From positions 62,001-126,000 of the forward strand of contig NZ_OCTU01000002.1 of NCBI RefSeq assembly GCF_900232945.1: DNA of 64,000 nucleotides, read 5' to 3'. The notes below the pieces were generated by a model that saw only the letters and a program-made list of their open reading frames with translations, did not search any database and was not told the origin of the DNA. How positions within the stretch are numbered: position 1 is the first letter of the stretch; every line of letters begins with the position of its first letter. This DNA comes from Urinicoccus timonensis (GTDB lineage Bacteria > Bacillota > Clostridia > Tissierellales > Peptoniphilaceae). Position numbers and translations under genes: made by a program. Below, piece after piece: positions 32,361 through 41,734 of the stretch.

Positions 32361-33294
32361 AGACAGCCTCCTGGTCCTCTGGGGACTTACGGGGATTTTT
32401 TTCTTTAGCTATATCTATGTCCAATCAGGTCGGCTGGCAGATAGCCTCTATGGTCTGGGTATCTACAGTCTTTCATGGGGAGGGTATTTTTTCTATGCCT
32501 ACCAAAGGGACAAGAAGTTGGCAGAAAAAATTCGTCAAGAAGGTTTGGGGGACTATGCCGGCCAAGGTCTCTTAGAGGAAGCCTTGGTGGAAGAAATCCA
32601 TAAGGCAGAGAAAAGAATCCTAGACCAAGAAAATCAATTCCTTCAAGATCGGGAAAAAAGAGCCAATTATCTCCTGCGATGGTCCCACCAAATTAAAATC
32701 CCTATGACGGCCATTTTGGCCTGGTTGGACGCCCAGGGTATCCAGGATAAAAATCCCAGGTTCCAGGTATTTAAAATCCAAGAGTACATAGACCATATCC
32801 TATCCTATCAAAGACTCCAAGGAAGAGATACAGATTATGTCTTTCAATGGCTGCCTTTAAAAGATCCTCTTCAAAAGGCTCTCAGGACCTATGCAGCTCT
32901 TTTTATCCACAAGGGGCTTAGGGTCCAAATGGACCTGCCAGAGGTGGAAGTTTTATCCGATGCCAAGTGGCTCTTATTTTTTACCAAGCAATGGTTGAGT
33001 AATGTGGTTAAGTACACTCAGACAGGGGGCCTGACCATTTCTTTCCAAGAGGGGAAGTTGATTTTTGAGGATACGGGAATTGGAATTGCCCCAGAAGACC
33101 TGCCCCGGATTACCGACATGGGCTATACAGGTTTTAGTGGTCGAAAGTTTGACCAATCTACAGGGATTGGCCTTTATCTCATGAAGGAAGTGGCGGAAAA
33201 TTTAAACCTAGTCATGACTTTGGAGTCCCAAGTGGGCCAGGGAACACGACTGATCCTATCTTTTCCCAAGCAAGCTTACAAAATGTCACATTAA
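32341..33294 (+). CDS. BceS-like intramembrane-sensing histidine kinase
   Basis: 317 residues. Two N-terminal helices (about 9-27, 32-50) are joined by a very short loop, so there is no extracellular sensor domain. The phospho-acceptor lies in RWSHQIKIPMTAIL (His about 119), the N box in WLSNVVKYT, and G boxes in EDTGIGIAPEDL and GRKFDQSTGIGLYL. These kinases do not sense peptides themselves; they receive the signal from the BceAB transporter, which is encoded just downstream. All catalytic boxes are intact. Confidence 0.92.
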   Translation: MGPLKNRDSLLVLWGLTGIFFFSYIYVQSGRLADSLYGLGIYSLSWGGYFFYAYQRDKKLAEKIRQEGLGDYAGQGLLEEALVEEIHKAEKRILDQENQFLQDREKRANYLLRWSHQIKIPMTAILAWLDAQGIQDKNPRFQVFKIQEYIDHILSYQRLQGRDTDYVFQWLPLKDPLQKALRTYAALFIHKGLRVQMDLPEVEVLSDAKWLLFFTKQWLSNVVKYTQTGGLTISFQEGKLIFEDTGIGIAPEDLPRITDMGYTGFSGRKFDQSTGIGLYLMKEVAENLNLVMTLESQVGQGTRLILSFPKQAYKMSH

Positions 33295-33308
33295 AAGAAA
33301 AAATGTAA
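33276..33308 (+). promoter_or_regulatory. Possible BceR binding region (weak)
   Basis: TTACA-AAA-TGTCA at 33276-33288 and TGTAA at 33304-33308 resemble the TnACA-N4-TGTAA type of BceR-like site, but the spacing is one base short. They lie at the end of the kinase gene, upstream of the bceA promoter. Confidence 0.3.
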
Positions 33309-33312
33309 GGTC

Positions 33313-33340
33313 AATCGAGGGATTTTCTCTCGATTTTTTC
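33313..33340 (+). terminator. Terminator between bceRS and bceAB
   Basis: AATCGAG pairs with CTCGATT, followed by six T. A TATACT -10-like box follows at 33342-33347, which would let bceAB be transcribed on its own. Confidence 0.8.
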
Positions 33341-33368
33341 CTATACTGGGCTTAGAAAGGGTGATGAT

Positions 33369-34127
33369 ATGTTATTAAAAGTCAATCATTTAGAGAAAAT
33401 TTACAATAAAAACAAGGAAAATGCTCTTATGGCCCTTAGGGATATATCTTTTAGTGCCAACCAGGGAGAATTTGTAGCCATTATGGGAGAATCCGGATCT
33501 GGGAAGTCCACCCTTCTGAACATCTTGTCCATGCTGGACGACCCCACAGGAGGAGAGGTTTTCTTGGAAGATAAGAATATTCTTTCCCTGAAAGATGCAG
33601 AAAAGGCAGACTTTCGTCGGAGGAAGCTGGGGTATGTTTTTCAAAATTTTAACCTTTTGGACCAATTAACGGTCAAGGATAACATCCTCTTGCCCCTGGT
33701 TTTACAAGGAATGAAGGCTCAAGATCTGAAGGCTCCTTTGGAAGGGGTGGTGGAAAGATTGGGTCTAGAAAAGCTCCTGACTAAGTACCCCTATCAAATT
33801 TCTGGAGGCCAGGGGCAAAGAACTGCCATTGCTCGAGCCTTGATTAGTAATCCCAAGTTGATTTTAGCTGACGAACCTACCGGGGCCCTGGATTCCAAGA
33901 CATCGGAAGAGCTCCTTCACTATTTTTCTATTATCAACAACCAGGGGCAGACCATCCTCATGGTGACCCATTCAGCCAAGGCAGCCTCTGTTGCCAACCG
34001 GGTTCTTTTTATCAAGGATGGGAAAATCTTCCACCAAGTCCACCGGGGGCAAGAAAGCCGGCAGGAATTTATGAGCCGAATCAACCAGGCCATGACCCTA
34101 ACCCTGGGAGGTGGACATCTTGACTAA
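33369..34127 (+). CDS. BceA-like ABC transporter ATP-binding protein
   Basis: 252 residues. Walker [10 protein letters not shown] (about 38-46), Q-loop [11 protein letters not shown], the signature written [15 protein letters not shown], Walker [12 protein letters not shown], and the switch His in [10 protein letters not shown]. The QNFNLLD and [12 protein letters not shown] segments are those of BceA/MacB ATPases. Together with the BceB-like permease it removes or releases peptide antibiotics from their lipid targets, and it is the true sensor of the module. The start follows AAAGGGTGAT. Confidence 0.93.
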   Translation: MLLKVNHLEKIYNKNKENALMALRDISFSANQGEFVAIMGESGSGKSTLLNILSMLDDPTGGEVFLEDKNILSLKDAEKADFRRRKLGYVFQNFNLLDQLTVKDNILLPLVLQGMKAQDLKAPLEGVVERLGLEKLLTKYPYQISGGQGQRTAIARALISNPKLILADEPTGALDSKTSEELLHYFSIINNQGQTILMVTHSAKAASVANRVLFIKDGKIFHQVHRGQESRQEFMSRINQAMTLTLGGGHLD

Positions 34128-36117
34128 ACTCTACCGGTCCTTGGCCCAGCAATCTTTTAAAAAGAATGGCCAGACCTACCTGCCCTTTATTCTTGTAGCT
34201 GTGATGATGCTGAGTTTTTCCATCATCTTACACGATTTGGCTTTTAATTCTGCCTATAAGGGTGTGGCCTATATGACCACTTTACAAATGATTTTGCAAA
34301 TGGGTTATTATGTCTTGCAAATTTTTAACTTCCTCTTTCTCTACTATACCTATTCCTATTTATTGGGAATGAGGTCCAAGGAGTTGGCCCTCTACCAGGT
34401 CTTGGGACTGAGTAAGAAGAATTTGCTGGCAGTAATCACTTGGGAGAACATCTATCTTTTCTTCTTTATTATCAGTTTGGGAGCCCTTTTGGGGAGTCTT
34501 GGAAACTATTTGGTCCAAGGCCTTTTTATCCGGTTTACAGGAATTAAGGAAGAGATTCCCTGGACCATCCAAGGGGAAAGCTATAGAATCAATGGCCTGT
34601 CCTATTTGATTTTGTTTGTCATCCTGGAAGTCCGGGCCCTGGTCCGGATTTTTAAGCAAAACCCCCTGTCTTATTTAAAAGAATCCAAGCGTCGACAGAC
34701 CTCCAAGGTCCTAAAGGGGGTCTATACATTGTTGGGGGTCCTTTGTTTGGGCCTTGGTTATTTTATCGCCTTGGAAATTACAGACCCCGTTTCTTCCATC
34801 CTCTTCTTTCTTATTGCCGCCCTTTTTGTCATCTTGGGGACCTATTGTTTCTTTTTAGGGATTTTAGAAATTATCCTTAAATTTCTCCAGGGACGGGAGT
34901 CTTTTTACTATGAAAAAAACCGAATGACGGCAATTTCTGGCCTCCGCTTTCGCTTGCGAGACCAGGCCATGGGTCTGGGTTCCATTACCGTCTTAATGGT
35001 AGCAGTTTTGGTCCTTTTGTCTTGTGCCCTATCTTTAAACCAGTCCCTAGAGGCCTTGGTAGATAGTTCTGTGCCCTTGGATCTTGTCTATAAGACAAGC
35101 TATCCAGAAAAGATCACACAGGGAGATTCCTTTGATAGCTTATTTGCCCCCAGTCAGGTTGTCTTGGAAAGAAATAAGGACAAGGTCAAGGAGGTCATCC
35201 AATTAAGGGCCATCAACGGCAACATAGATTTAAATCATCCGGAAAAGGGATTTAGCCAGGTGGATTGGAATGAAAATTCTATTTATGTAAAAATCCTTCC
35301 CCAGGGGGAAGTCAATAAACTCCTTCACACTTCCTATGACCTAAAAGATGGAGAGGCCCTGGTCTTGGGACGGGAGCCAGGCTTAAGGGAAGACCTGGAC
35401 CTATCCTTTTTAGGTATTTACCGACAAGAGAAGGAGGTCAATGAAGACCTGGGAAACTTTTATGACTTAAAACAAGCAGACTTGTTTCAAAAGTTACTTT
35501 TTCTTGTGGTGAATGAGTCTTCCTTCCAGGACTTGGCAAGTCAAGCAAGAGAAGCTTCCTTAACTACCATTAGTCATATTTCCTTAAAAAATAAGGAAGA
35601 TGCGAAGCTTTTGAAGGGAGAACTTTTAAAAGTGGGAAAAGACCATGAAAAAGACTTTACCAGCTTTGTCAATAGCCGTAGGGAAGTTGAAGAAGATGGT
35701 CGGGGTCTTTATGGTGGGCTCACCTTTACAGGTCTTTCCTTAGGGATTATCTTCCTCGTCGCTCTAGGGGCCACCATTTACTACAAACAGTTGACAGAGG
35801 GTTACCAAGACCAAAAGGCCTTTACCATCTACCGCCGGGTAGGGATGGATGAAGAAACTGTTAAAAGGTCCATCCAGACCCAGGTATCCTTGATTTTCTT
35901 TTTACCTGTAGCCTTGAGCTGGATCCATATGGCCTTTGCCTACCAGCTCCTAAGCCGGATGATGAGCCTTTTAAATGTGGGAAATGATTTGATCTATTTA
36001 AAATCTACCCTCTTGGTCCTGGCCTTGGTCTTTATCCTCTACTATATCTGGTATAAAATCACGGGGGGTGTTTACTACCGCCTCTTAGGTCAAAAAAATA
36101 AGGGTTTGCTCTCTTGA
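34120..36117 (+). CDS. BceB-like ABC transporter permease
   Basis: About 665 residues from TTG 34120, 8 bases after GGGAGG; the GTG at 34111 lies inside that site. The ten-helix plan of BceB is visible. The first four helices lie within residues 1-175, and two more pairs within 195-300. A large extracellular domain of about 210 residues (about 310-530) follows, then three C-terminal helices (about 540-560, 590-615, 625-650). The extracellular domain, which senses peptides in known systems, is the least conserved part. The gene overlaps bceA by 8 bases. Ends in a hairpin shared with the convergent ABC-F gene. Confidence 0.9.
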   Translation: MTKLYRSLAQQSFKKNGQTYLPFILVAVMMLSFSIILHDLAFNSAYKGVAYMTTLQMILQMGYYVLQIFNFLFLYYTYSYLLGMRSKELALYQVLGLSKKNLLAVITWENIYLFFFIISLGALLGSLGNYLVQGLFIRFTGIKEEIPWTIQGESYRINGLSYLILFVILEVRALVRIFKQNPLSYLKESKRRQTSKVLKGVYTLLGVLCLGLGYFIALEITDPVSSILFFLIAALFVILGTYCFFLGILEIILKFLQGRESFYYEKNRMTAISGLRFRLRDQAMGLGSITVLMVAVLVLLSCALSLNQSLEALVDSSVPLDLVYKTSYPEKITQGDSFDSLFAPSQVVLERNKDKVKEVIQLRAINGNIDLNHPEKGFSQVDWNENSIYVKILPQGEVNKLLHTSYDLKDGEALVLGREPGLREDLDLSFLGIYRQEKEVNEDLGNFYDLKQADLFQKLLFLVVNESSFQDLASQAREASLTTISHISLKNKEDAKLLKGELLKVGKDHEKDFTSFVNSRREVEEDGRGLYGGLTFTGLSLGIIFLVALGATIYYKQLTEGYQDQKAFTIYRRVGMDEETVKRSIQTQVSLIFFLPVALSWIHMAFAYQLLSRMMSLLNVGNDLIYLKSTLLVLALVFILYYIWYKITGGVYYRLLGQKNKGLLS

Positions 36118-36134
36118 GCAACCCTTATTTTCTT
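36097..36134. terminator. Shared terminator of bceB and the ABC-F gene
   Basis: AAATAAGGGTTTGCTC pairs with GAGCAACCCTTATTT; it includes the bceB stop codon and reaches the end of the convergent gene. A and T runs flank both sides. Confidence 0.85.
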
Positions 36135-37717
36135 ACATATTCATCTAAATAATCATCATAGGACATGGACCTGTCACGGTAGGTGCCATCGGGGAAAAAT
36201 TCCACAACTCGGTTGGCAATGGTGTCGATAAATTGGTGGTCCTTGGAGGTAAAGAGTAAAGATCCCTTGTAGGCCATGAGGCCGTTATTGACGGCAGTAA
36301 TGGACTCCAGGTCCAGGTGGTTGGTGGGTTGGTCGAAGATGAGGACATTGGATGGAGCCATCATCATCTTGGAAAACATCATCCGGACCTTTTCGCCCCC
36401 AGACAGGACGGAGGAAGACTTGTAGACCTCGTCTCCGGAAAAGAGCATCTTGCCCAAAAAGCCCCGGATGTGGGTTTCAGTTTGGTCCTTGGAATATTGT
36501 CTTAACCAGTCCACCAGGTTGAGGTCGGGGTTTTGGAAAAACTCGGAATTGTCCTTGGGGAAGTAGTCGGTTGTAATAGTTTGTCCCCATTTAAAGTCCC
36601 CGGTGTAGTCCTTGTCGTGGCCCATGAGGATTTCAAAAAGGGCAGTAATGGCCCGTTCGTTTCCTACAAAGGCCACTTTTTCATCGTGGTTGAGGCGGAA
36701 GGAAAAGTCCTTTAGGAGGCAGTCTTCTCCTGAAGTCTTGCCCAGGCCCTCAATGGTTAAAAGCTCATTGCCAGGCTCCCGAGACAGCTCAAAGCCCACA
36801 AAGGGGTAGCGACGGGAGGAGGGCTTGATGTCGTTTAGGGAAATCTTGTCTAAAAGCTTCTTCCGGCTGGTGGCCTGGCGGGACTTGGACTTGTTGGCGG
36901 AGAACTTGGCGATGAAGTTTTTCAACTCCTTGATTTGGTCTTCCTTTTTCTTGTTTTCTTCCTTGAGCATTCTTTGGGCCAATTGGGAAGATTCGTACCA
37001 GAAGTCGTAGTTTCCTACAAAGAGTTGGATCTTGCCAAAGTCGATATCTACCATGTGGGTACAAACTTCATTTAAGAAATAGCGGTCGTGGCTGACGACA
37101 ATGACGACTCCCTTAAAGTCCATTAAAAAGTCTTGGAGCCATAAAACGGCGGCAATGTCCAAACCGTTGGTGGGCTCATCCAGTAAAAGAACATCAGGTT
37201 CGCCAAAAAGGGCTTGGGCCAACATGACCTTGACCTTGTCAGACTCAATGAGGTCGTCTAGGATCTTGTCATGGAGGTCGGTAGAAATTCCCAAACCTTC
37301 CAGAAGGGTGGCTGCATCGGATTCTGCCTGCCAGCCTCCCAGTTCGGAAAAGCGTTCCTCCAATTCGGCGGCCTTGAGGCCATCTTCTTCGTTAAAGTCT
37401 TCCTTCATGTAGATGGCGTCTTTTTCCTTTTGGATGGAAACCAATTCTGGATTCCCCATAATGACCACATCCAGGACTTTTTCTTGGTCGAATTGGTAGT
37501 GGTCTTGCTTTAAGATGGACAGACGTTCATTTTTTCCCAGGGAGACATGGCCGGTGGAGGGCTCTCTTTCCCCGGATAAAACGGATAAAAATGTGGACTT
37601 ACCGGCTCCGTTGGCACCGATAATCCCATAGCAATTTCCGGGACTAAAGACCAGGTCCACTTCATCAAAAAGGGTCTTGTCTGGAAATTGGATACTGACA
37701 TTTTGAACTTGTAACAT
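36125..37717 (-). CDS. ABC-F ATPase, YkpA/YbiT-like
   Basis: 530 residues, two ABC domains without membrane helices, joined by a charged linker (about 240-310) that would reach the ribosome's tRNA sites. Domain 1: Walker A GANGAGKST, Walker B LLLDEPTNGLD, His in VVSHDRYFLNE, but the signature reads LIESDKVKV. Domain 2 has a good signature LSGGEKVRM, but its Walker A position reads GNERAITALF, without the GK(S/T). Walker B ends DQPTNHLD, with Gln in place of the catalytic Glu, and the switch His reads TSKDHQF. So both ATP sites are unusual. I recall similar erosion in Firmicute YkpA proteins. Function in ribosome rescue or stress is inferred from the family. Confidence 0.88.
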   Translation of the reverse strand: MLQVQNVSIQFPDKTLFDEVDLVFSPGNCYGIIGANGAGKSTFLSVLSGEREPSTGHVSLGKNERLSILKQDHYQFDQEKVLDVVIMGNPELVSIQKEKDAIYMKEDFNEEDGLKAAELEERFSELGGWQAESDAATLLEGLGISTDLHDKILDDLIESDKVKVMLAQALFGEPDVLLLDEPTNGLDIAAVLWLQDFLMDFKGVVIVVSHDRYFLNEVCTHMVDIDFGKIQLFVGNYDFWYESSQLAQRMLKEENKKKEDQIKELKNFIAKFSANKSKSRQATSRKKLLDKISLNDIKPSSRRYPFVGFELSREPGNELLTIEGLGKTSGEDCLLKDFSFRLNHDEKVAFVGNERAITALFEILMGHDKDYTGDFKWGQTITTDYFPKDNSEFFQNPDLNLVDWLRQYSKDQTETHIRGFLGKMLFSGDEVYKSSSVLSGGEKVRMMFSKMMMAPSNVLIFDQPTNHLDLESITAVNNGLMAYKGSLLFTSKDHQFIDTIANRVVEFFPDGTYRDRSMSYDDYLDEYVRK

Positions 37718-37871
37718 ATTTTCTCCTTTTATACTTAATAACTTGCTGTATTATACCATGAAAAGCCCTAGAAATAAACACATAGACAAAGGAAGACCCG
37801 GCCCAAGATAAATTTATATCTTTTCTTGCTAAGAGGGAAGTTTTTCGGTAAACTACTTTTAAGGAGGAGCC

Positions 37872-38456
37872 ATGATTTACTTAAAGCCCATGGAGGTTCA
37901 AGATGTCCATCAATTTGCATCCTGGGGGAGCTTCCAAGACGAGCTCTTCCGGGACTATAATTTTGACATAAGGTCTCCCCAGGATGAAAGGGCCTGGTTT
38001 AACTGGAAGACCGGGTCTCTTTTTTCCCACTACCAAACGATTTTTTTGGGAGACAGGGCCATTGGCTACCTGGGCTTCAAAAGATTTTACCCCCTGTTAA
38101 GGGTGGGGGTTTTAGGAATTTGTCTGGGAGCCAAGTATGTGGACCAGGGCTATGGCCAGGAGGCCCTAAAAATATTTTTTCACCAGGCCTTCCATGAAAA
38201 GAGAGCCCGTGTGATATACTTATTAGTAGCAAGTTATAATCTAAGGGCCATCCATGTCTATGAAAAGCTTGGCTTTAAAAGGCTGGGCCACAAGTACTAT
38301 GCCTATGCCGGGGGCCAGCCACCCCTGGACAGGGAAGAGCTTAAAGAGGCCCGACAAGGGGCCTTCCGACTTATGGACCAATGGTTTTTACCCGGCATAA
38401 AAATGAAGTTAAGCAAGGCTGACTACCATGAAAGGAGAGACCATGACTTTTTATAA
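37872..38456 (+). CDS. GNAT family N-acetyltransferase
   Basis: 194 residues. The RimJ/RimL-type GNAT core is seen: AIGYLGFKRF (beta strands, about 62-72), LGICLGAKYVDQGYGQEAL (acetyl-CoA loop, Q-x-x-G-x-G/A-like, about 85-103), and LLVASYNLRAIHVYEKLGFKRLG (about 118-140). A C-terminal basic extension follows. Substrate not readable. AAGGAGG is 6 bases before the ATG. It overlaps the DnaD-like gene by about 14 bases. Confidence 0.88.
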   Translation: MIYLKPMEVQDVHQFASWGSFQDELFRDYNFDIRSPQDERAWFNWKTGSLFSHYQTIFLGDRAIGYLGFKRFYPLLRVGVLGICLGAKYVDQGYGQEALKIFFHQAFHEKRARVIYLLVASYNLRAIHVYEKLGFKRLGHKYYAYAGGQPPLDREELKEARQGAFRLMDQWFLPGIKMKLSKADYHERRDHDFL

Positions 38457-39489
38457 AAAAGAAAACTCCATGGACCTAGGCGACACGGTCATTGCAAATA
38501 TTTTTTTAAGAGAATATATGCCCCAGGCAGATGGAAATTTTGTCAAGGTCTACCTTTTGGCCTATGGCTATGCCAGTGGAGGGGTCCAGGGCAAGGACAA
38601 TGCCTCCCTGGCCAAGAGCCTGCAACTTTTAGAAAGTGATGTCCATAGGGCCTGGACCTATTGGGAAGACCAGGGAATTGTGGAAAAAATTCCCCGGGAA
38701 GACAGCCAAGACCCCCTGGACTATGATGTCTACTTTGTGGACTTAAAAGAACTCTATATCAAAAATGTCTATATCCCCTCTGGGTCTAAGCCCAACTTCC
38801 AAAGCCTGACCCAGCCCATGAGCGACCCCCAACTGGCCGACCTCATGGCCAAGGGAGAGTTTTTCCTCCGTCGGGCCATGTCCTACCAGGAAAAAAGAGA
38901 CCTGGCCAATTGGGTCCTGGACTACAATATGCCCCCCAAGATGGTGGAGGAAGCCCTCCGCTACAGCACCGAGGTCCAAAATAAGTACGACCTCCGCTAC
39001 ATCCAAAGGGTAGTGCAAAATTGGTCCAGCCAGGGAATCCGGTCCATGGAGGCCCTGGAAGCCAATGTCCAGGCTCGGAACAAGGATTACTACCGCTATC
39101 GAAAGGTCATGGCGGCCATGGGCCTGGGCAACAAGCCCTACAGTCAGGCAGATATGAAAGAAGTCAATTCCTGGTTTAATGACCTGGGCTTTTCAGAGGA
39201 AATGGTCCTGGAGGCCTGTAGCCGGTCTGTTTTAACAGCCAACCCCAATGTGGCCTACATCAAGGGGGTCTTGACCTCCTGGTACAAGAAGGGGATTTTC
39301 ACCCTGGAAGACATAGCCAAAAAAGACCTTAAGCCATCCAACAAGGCCATCCCATCCAAGGTCAAGACCCAGGGAAACAAGTTCCATAACTTCAGTCAAA
39401 GCTCCGCAGACTTTAGTCCCGAGGAATTAGAAGACCTGGCCCGGAAAAAGAGCCGGGGCTATGGCAAGCAAAGAGGTGACCTTAAATGA
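38443..39489 (+). CDS. DnaD-domain replication initiation protein
   Basis: About 348 residues from the ATG that follows AAAGGAGAGACC. The N-terminal winged-helix-like part (about 10-110: VYLLAYGYASGG, ASLAKSLQLLESDVHRAWTYWEDQGIV) resembles DnaD/DnaB primosome proteins. Two DnaB_2/DnaD C-terminal repeats follow, each ending in the YIxxVxxxW signature. The first is YIQRVVQNWSSQGI (about 186-199), the second YIKGVLTSWYKKGI (about 277-290). The next gene, overlapping by ATGA, is a DnaI/DnaC-type helicase loader. The pair therefore fits the dnaB-dnaI primosome unit of Firmicutes. Two tandem repeats support a DnaB rather than a DnaD role. Confidence 0.87.
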   Translation: MTFYKKENSMDLGDTVIANIFLREYMPQADGNFVKVYLLAYGYASGGVQGKDNASLAKSLQLLESDVHRAWTYWEDQGIVEKIPREDSQDPLDYDVYFVDLKELYIKNVYIPSGSKPNFQSLTQPMSDPQLADLMAKGEFFLRRAMSYQEKRDLANWVLDYNMPPKMVEEALRYSTEVQNKYDLRYIQRVVQNWSSQGIRSMEALEANVQARNKDYYRYRKVMAAMGLGNKPYSQADMKEVNSWFNDLGFSEEMVLEACSRSVLTANPNVAYIKGVLTSWYKKGIFTLEDIAKKDLKPSNKAIPSKVKTQGNKFHNFSQSSADFSPEELEDLARKKSRGYGKQRGDLK

Positions 39490-40457
39490 ATCCAAAGCTA
39501 AAGCGACAAATCCAAAGCCACTATGACCGGATTCGGACCCGGCATGCCCAGGACCAGGACCGGAGGCAGGATGAGGTCTACCAAAAAATTCCCCTGGTCC
39601 AAGAAATAGATACAGAAATCAATAAAAAGGGATTTTCCGCCGTCTACCAAAGTCTGGCCGGAAAAGATGCCCAGGGTCTTCAAAGGGAGCTGGACCATCT
39701 CAAGGACATGAAAAGAGACCTCTTGTTCCAAAATGGCTACCCGGAAGACTACCTGGACCCCCACTATGATTGTCGGGAGTGCAAGGACACCGGCTACCTG
39801 GAAAATGGAAAGCGCTGCGACTGCCTCAAACAATTCCTGGCCCAAGACCTCTATGAAATGAGTAATATGGACCGGATGTTAAAGAGGGAAAATTTTGAAA
39901 GCTTTAACTGGTCTGTTTTTTCCAAGACCATCCAGCCTGACCAGGGAGTCAGTCCCTATGAAAATATGAAGCTGGTTGTCCAAAAGGTGGACCAGTTTCT
40001 CCAAGACTTCCCCCAAGACAATGGGGACAACCTCTTGTTTTACGGAGGCACCGGCCTGGGTAAGACCTTTTTATCCAACTGTATTGCCAAGGCCCTCTTA
40101 GATGAAAACTACACCGTCATCTACCAGACCTCCTTTACTCTGATTGACCTCTTGGAGAGGAAAAAATTCGGCAGAGAAAGCCAAGCCGACCTGGACCTGG
40201 CCTACCAACTCCTTTTTTCCTCAGACCTTTTAATCCTGGATGACCTGGGAACCGAACTCACCAACCAGTTTACCAATGCTGAAATCTTCAACATTTTAAA
40301 CACTCGAATCCTGGCTGGGAAAAAGATCCTCATCTCCACCAACCTGGCCCTACATGAAATTAAAAACATCTACTCGGACCGTGTATTTTCAAGAATCGTT
40401 CAAAACTTTATCCCCTTGCGTTTCATTGGAGAGGATTTAAGATACAGCAATTTATAA
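39486..40457 (+). CDS. dnaI: DnaI/DnaC-like helicase loader ATPase
   Basis: 323 residues. N-terminal zinc site of four cysteines: YDCRECKDTGYLENG, then RCDCLKQF (about 96-118). A AAA+ domain follows with Walker A YGGTGLGKTFLSNCIA (about 185-200), Walker B LLILDDLGTEL (about 249-259) and sensor 1 ILISTNLAL, then ESDR-like YSDRVFSRI. This is the full layout of Bacillus DnaI. It loads the replicative helicase onto DNA; its partner is the DnaD-like protein directly upstream. Confidence 0.93.
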   Translation: MNPKLKRQIQSHYDRIRTRHAQDQDRRQDEVYQKIPLVQEIDTEINKKGFSAVYQSLAGKDAQGLQRELDHLKDMKRDLLFQNGYPEDYLDPHYDCRECKDTGYLENGKRCDCLKQFLAQDLYEMSNMDRMLKRENFESFNWSVFSKTIQPDQGVSPYENMKLVVQKVDQFLQDFPQDNGDNLLFYGGTGLGKTFLSNCIAKALLDENYTVIYQTSFTLIDLLERKKFGRESQADLDLAYQLLFSSDLLILDDLGTELTNQFTNAEIFNILNTRILAGKKILISTNLALHEIKNIYSDRVFSRIVQNFIPLRFIGEDLRYSNL

Positions 40458-40471
40458 TTTTAGGAGGAAGT

Positions 40472-41659
40472 ATGGTTTCAAAAAGAATACAAGAAATGCC
40501 CTTTTCATCAATTCGAAAGTTAACTCCCTTTGCCAACCAGGCAAAAAAAGAGGGAAAATCCGTCTACCACTTAAACATCGGGGCCCCAGATGTGGTAACG
40601 CCCAAGGCTTTTTTCCAAGCCATTAAAGAAGCCGATGTAGATGTTTTAAGCTACTCCCCCTCCCAAGGGATTCCCGAATTATTGGAAGCAAATGCCCAAT
40701 ACTTCCAAAAAATCGGTCTAAACTTTACAAGAGATGACCTGGTCATCACCAATGGAGGAAGTGAAGCCCTTTTATTTTCCCTCCTGGCCACCACCGATGT
40801 GGGAGACCAAGTCTTAACCTGCGAACCCTTCTACACCAACTACAAGACCTTTTTCCACGAAGTAGGAGTGAGCCCAACTACCTTTCCTACAGATGTAAAA
40901 GAAGGCTTTGCCCTGCCAGCTAGGGAAGTAATTGAAAAAGCCATTACTGAAAAGACCAAGGCCATTTTAATTTCCAACCCCGGAAACCCAACAGGGGCTG
41001 TTTATTCCAAGGAAGAAGTCCGTCTTTTAGGAGACATTGCCAAGGACCACGACCTCTTTATCCTGGCCGATGAAGTCTACCGGGAATTCATCTATGACGG
41101 GAAAGAATTTACCAGCTTTGCCTCCTTTGAGGACCTGGCAGACCGGGTCATTGTCCTGGACTCCATCTCCAAGAGGTTTTCCGCTTGTGGAGCAAGAATT
41201 GGCTGTACTGCAACTAAGAACAAGGCCATGCAAGAAGCCCTGGTTAAACTGGCCACTGGCCGTCTAGCCTGCCCCTACCTAGAACAAGTGGGAGCTGTGG
41301 CCCTCTACCAACTTCCAGACGACTATTTTGACCAAGTGCGGGAAGAATACACCCTTCGCCGGAACTGCATTGAAGCAGAACTGGCAAAAATCCCAGGAGT
41401 TGTGACCTCCCATTCCACTGGAGCCTTTTACATTATTGCCGACCTGCCGGTGGAAGATGCCGAAGACTTTGCCCGTTTCATGCTGACGGACTTCCAAGAC
41501 CAGGGAGAAACCGTCATGATGGCTCCGGCTGCTGGTTTTTACCAAAACACCCAAGTAGGTAAGAGCCAAGTCCGTCTGGCCTATGTCCTGGAAAGCGAAA
41601 AAATTGCCCGGGCCTGCCAACTTATTGGCCTGGCCTTGGAAGAATACAAAAAGAGATAA
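40472..41659 (+). CDS. Class I/II aminotransferase, aspartate aminotransferase-like
   Basis: 395 residues of fold-type I. NIGAPDVVTP (about 36-45), ITNGGSEAL (phosphate loop, about 91-99), SNPGNPTGAVYSKEE (about 170-184), LADEVYREF with cofactor Asp/Tyr, and SISKRFSACGARIG with the Schiff-base Lys (about 233). The ISK(R)FSACGARIG variant is that of a Firmicute group usually annotated as pyridoxal aminotransferase/aspartate transaminase. Substrate not certain. Monocistronic with AGGAGG and strong terminators. Confidence 0.9.
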   Translation: MVSKRIQEMPFSSIRKLTPFANQAKKEGKSVYHLNIGAPDVVTPKAFFQAIKEADVDVLSYSPSQGIPELLEANAQYFQKIGLNFTRDDLVITNGGSEALLFSLLATTDVGDQVLTCEPFYTNYKTFFHEVGVSPTTFPTDVKEGFALPAREVIEKAITEKTKAILISNPGNPTGAVYSKEEVRLLGDIAKDHDLFILADEVYREFIYDGKEFTSFASFEDLADRVIVLDSISKRFSACGARIGCTATKNKAMQEALVKLATGRLACPYLEQVGAVALYQLPDDYFDQVREEYTLRRNCIEAELAKIPGVVTSHSTGAFYIIADLPVEDAEDFARFMLTDFQDQGETVMMAPAAGFYQNTQVGKSQVRLAYVLESEKIARACQLIGLALEEYKKR

Positions 41660-41660
41660 G

Positions 41661-41699
41661 AAAAAAGCTTGACCCTTCAAGGGGGCCAAGCTTTTTTCA
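41661..41699 (+). terminator. Terminator of the aminotransferase gene
   Basis: AAAAAAGCTTG pairs with CAAGCTTTTTT over a CCC...GGGG inner stem. Confidence 0.88.
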
Positions 41700-41702
41700 T
41701 GG

Positions 41703-41731
41703 AAAAGCCCCCTTTCGGGGGCTTTCTTTAT
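41703..41731. terminator. Second hairpin, terminator for proS side
   Basis: AAAGCCCCC pairs with GGGGGCTTT around TTTC. On the minus strand it lies just after the proS stop codon at 41735. Confidence 0.75.
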
Positions 41732-41734
41732 AGC

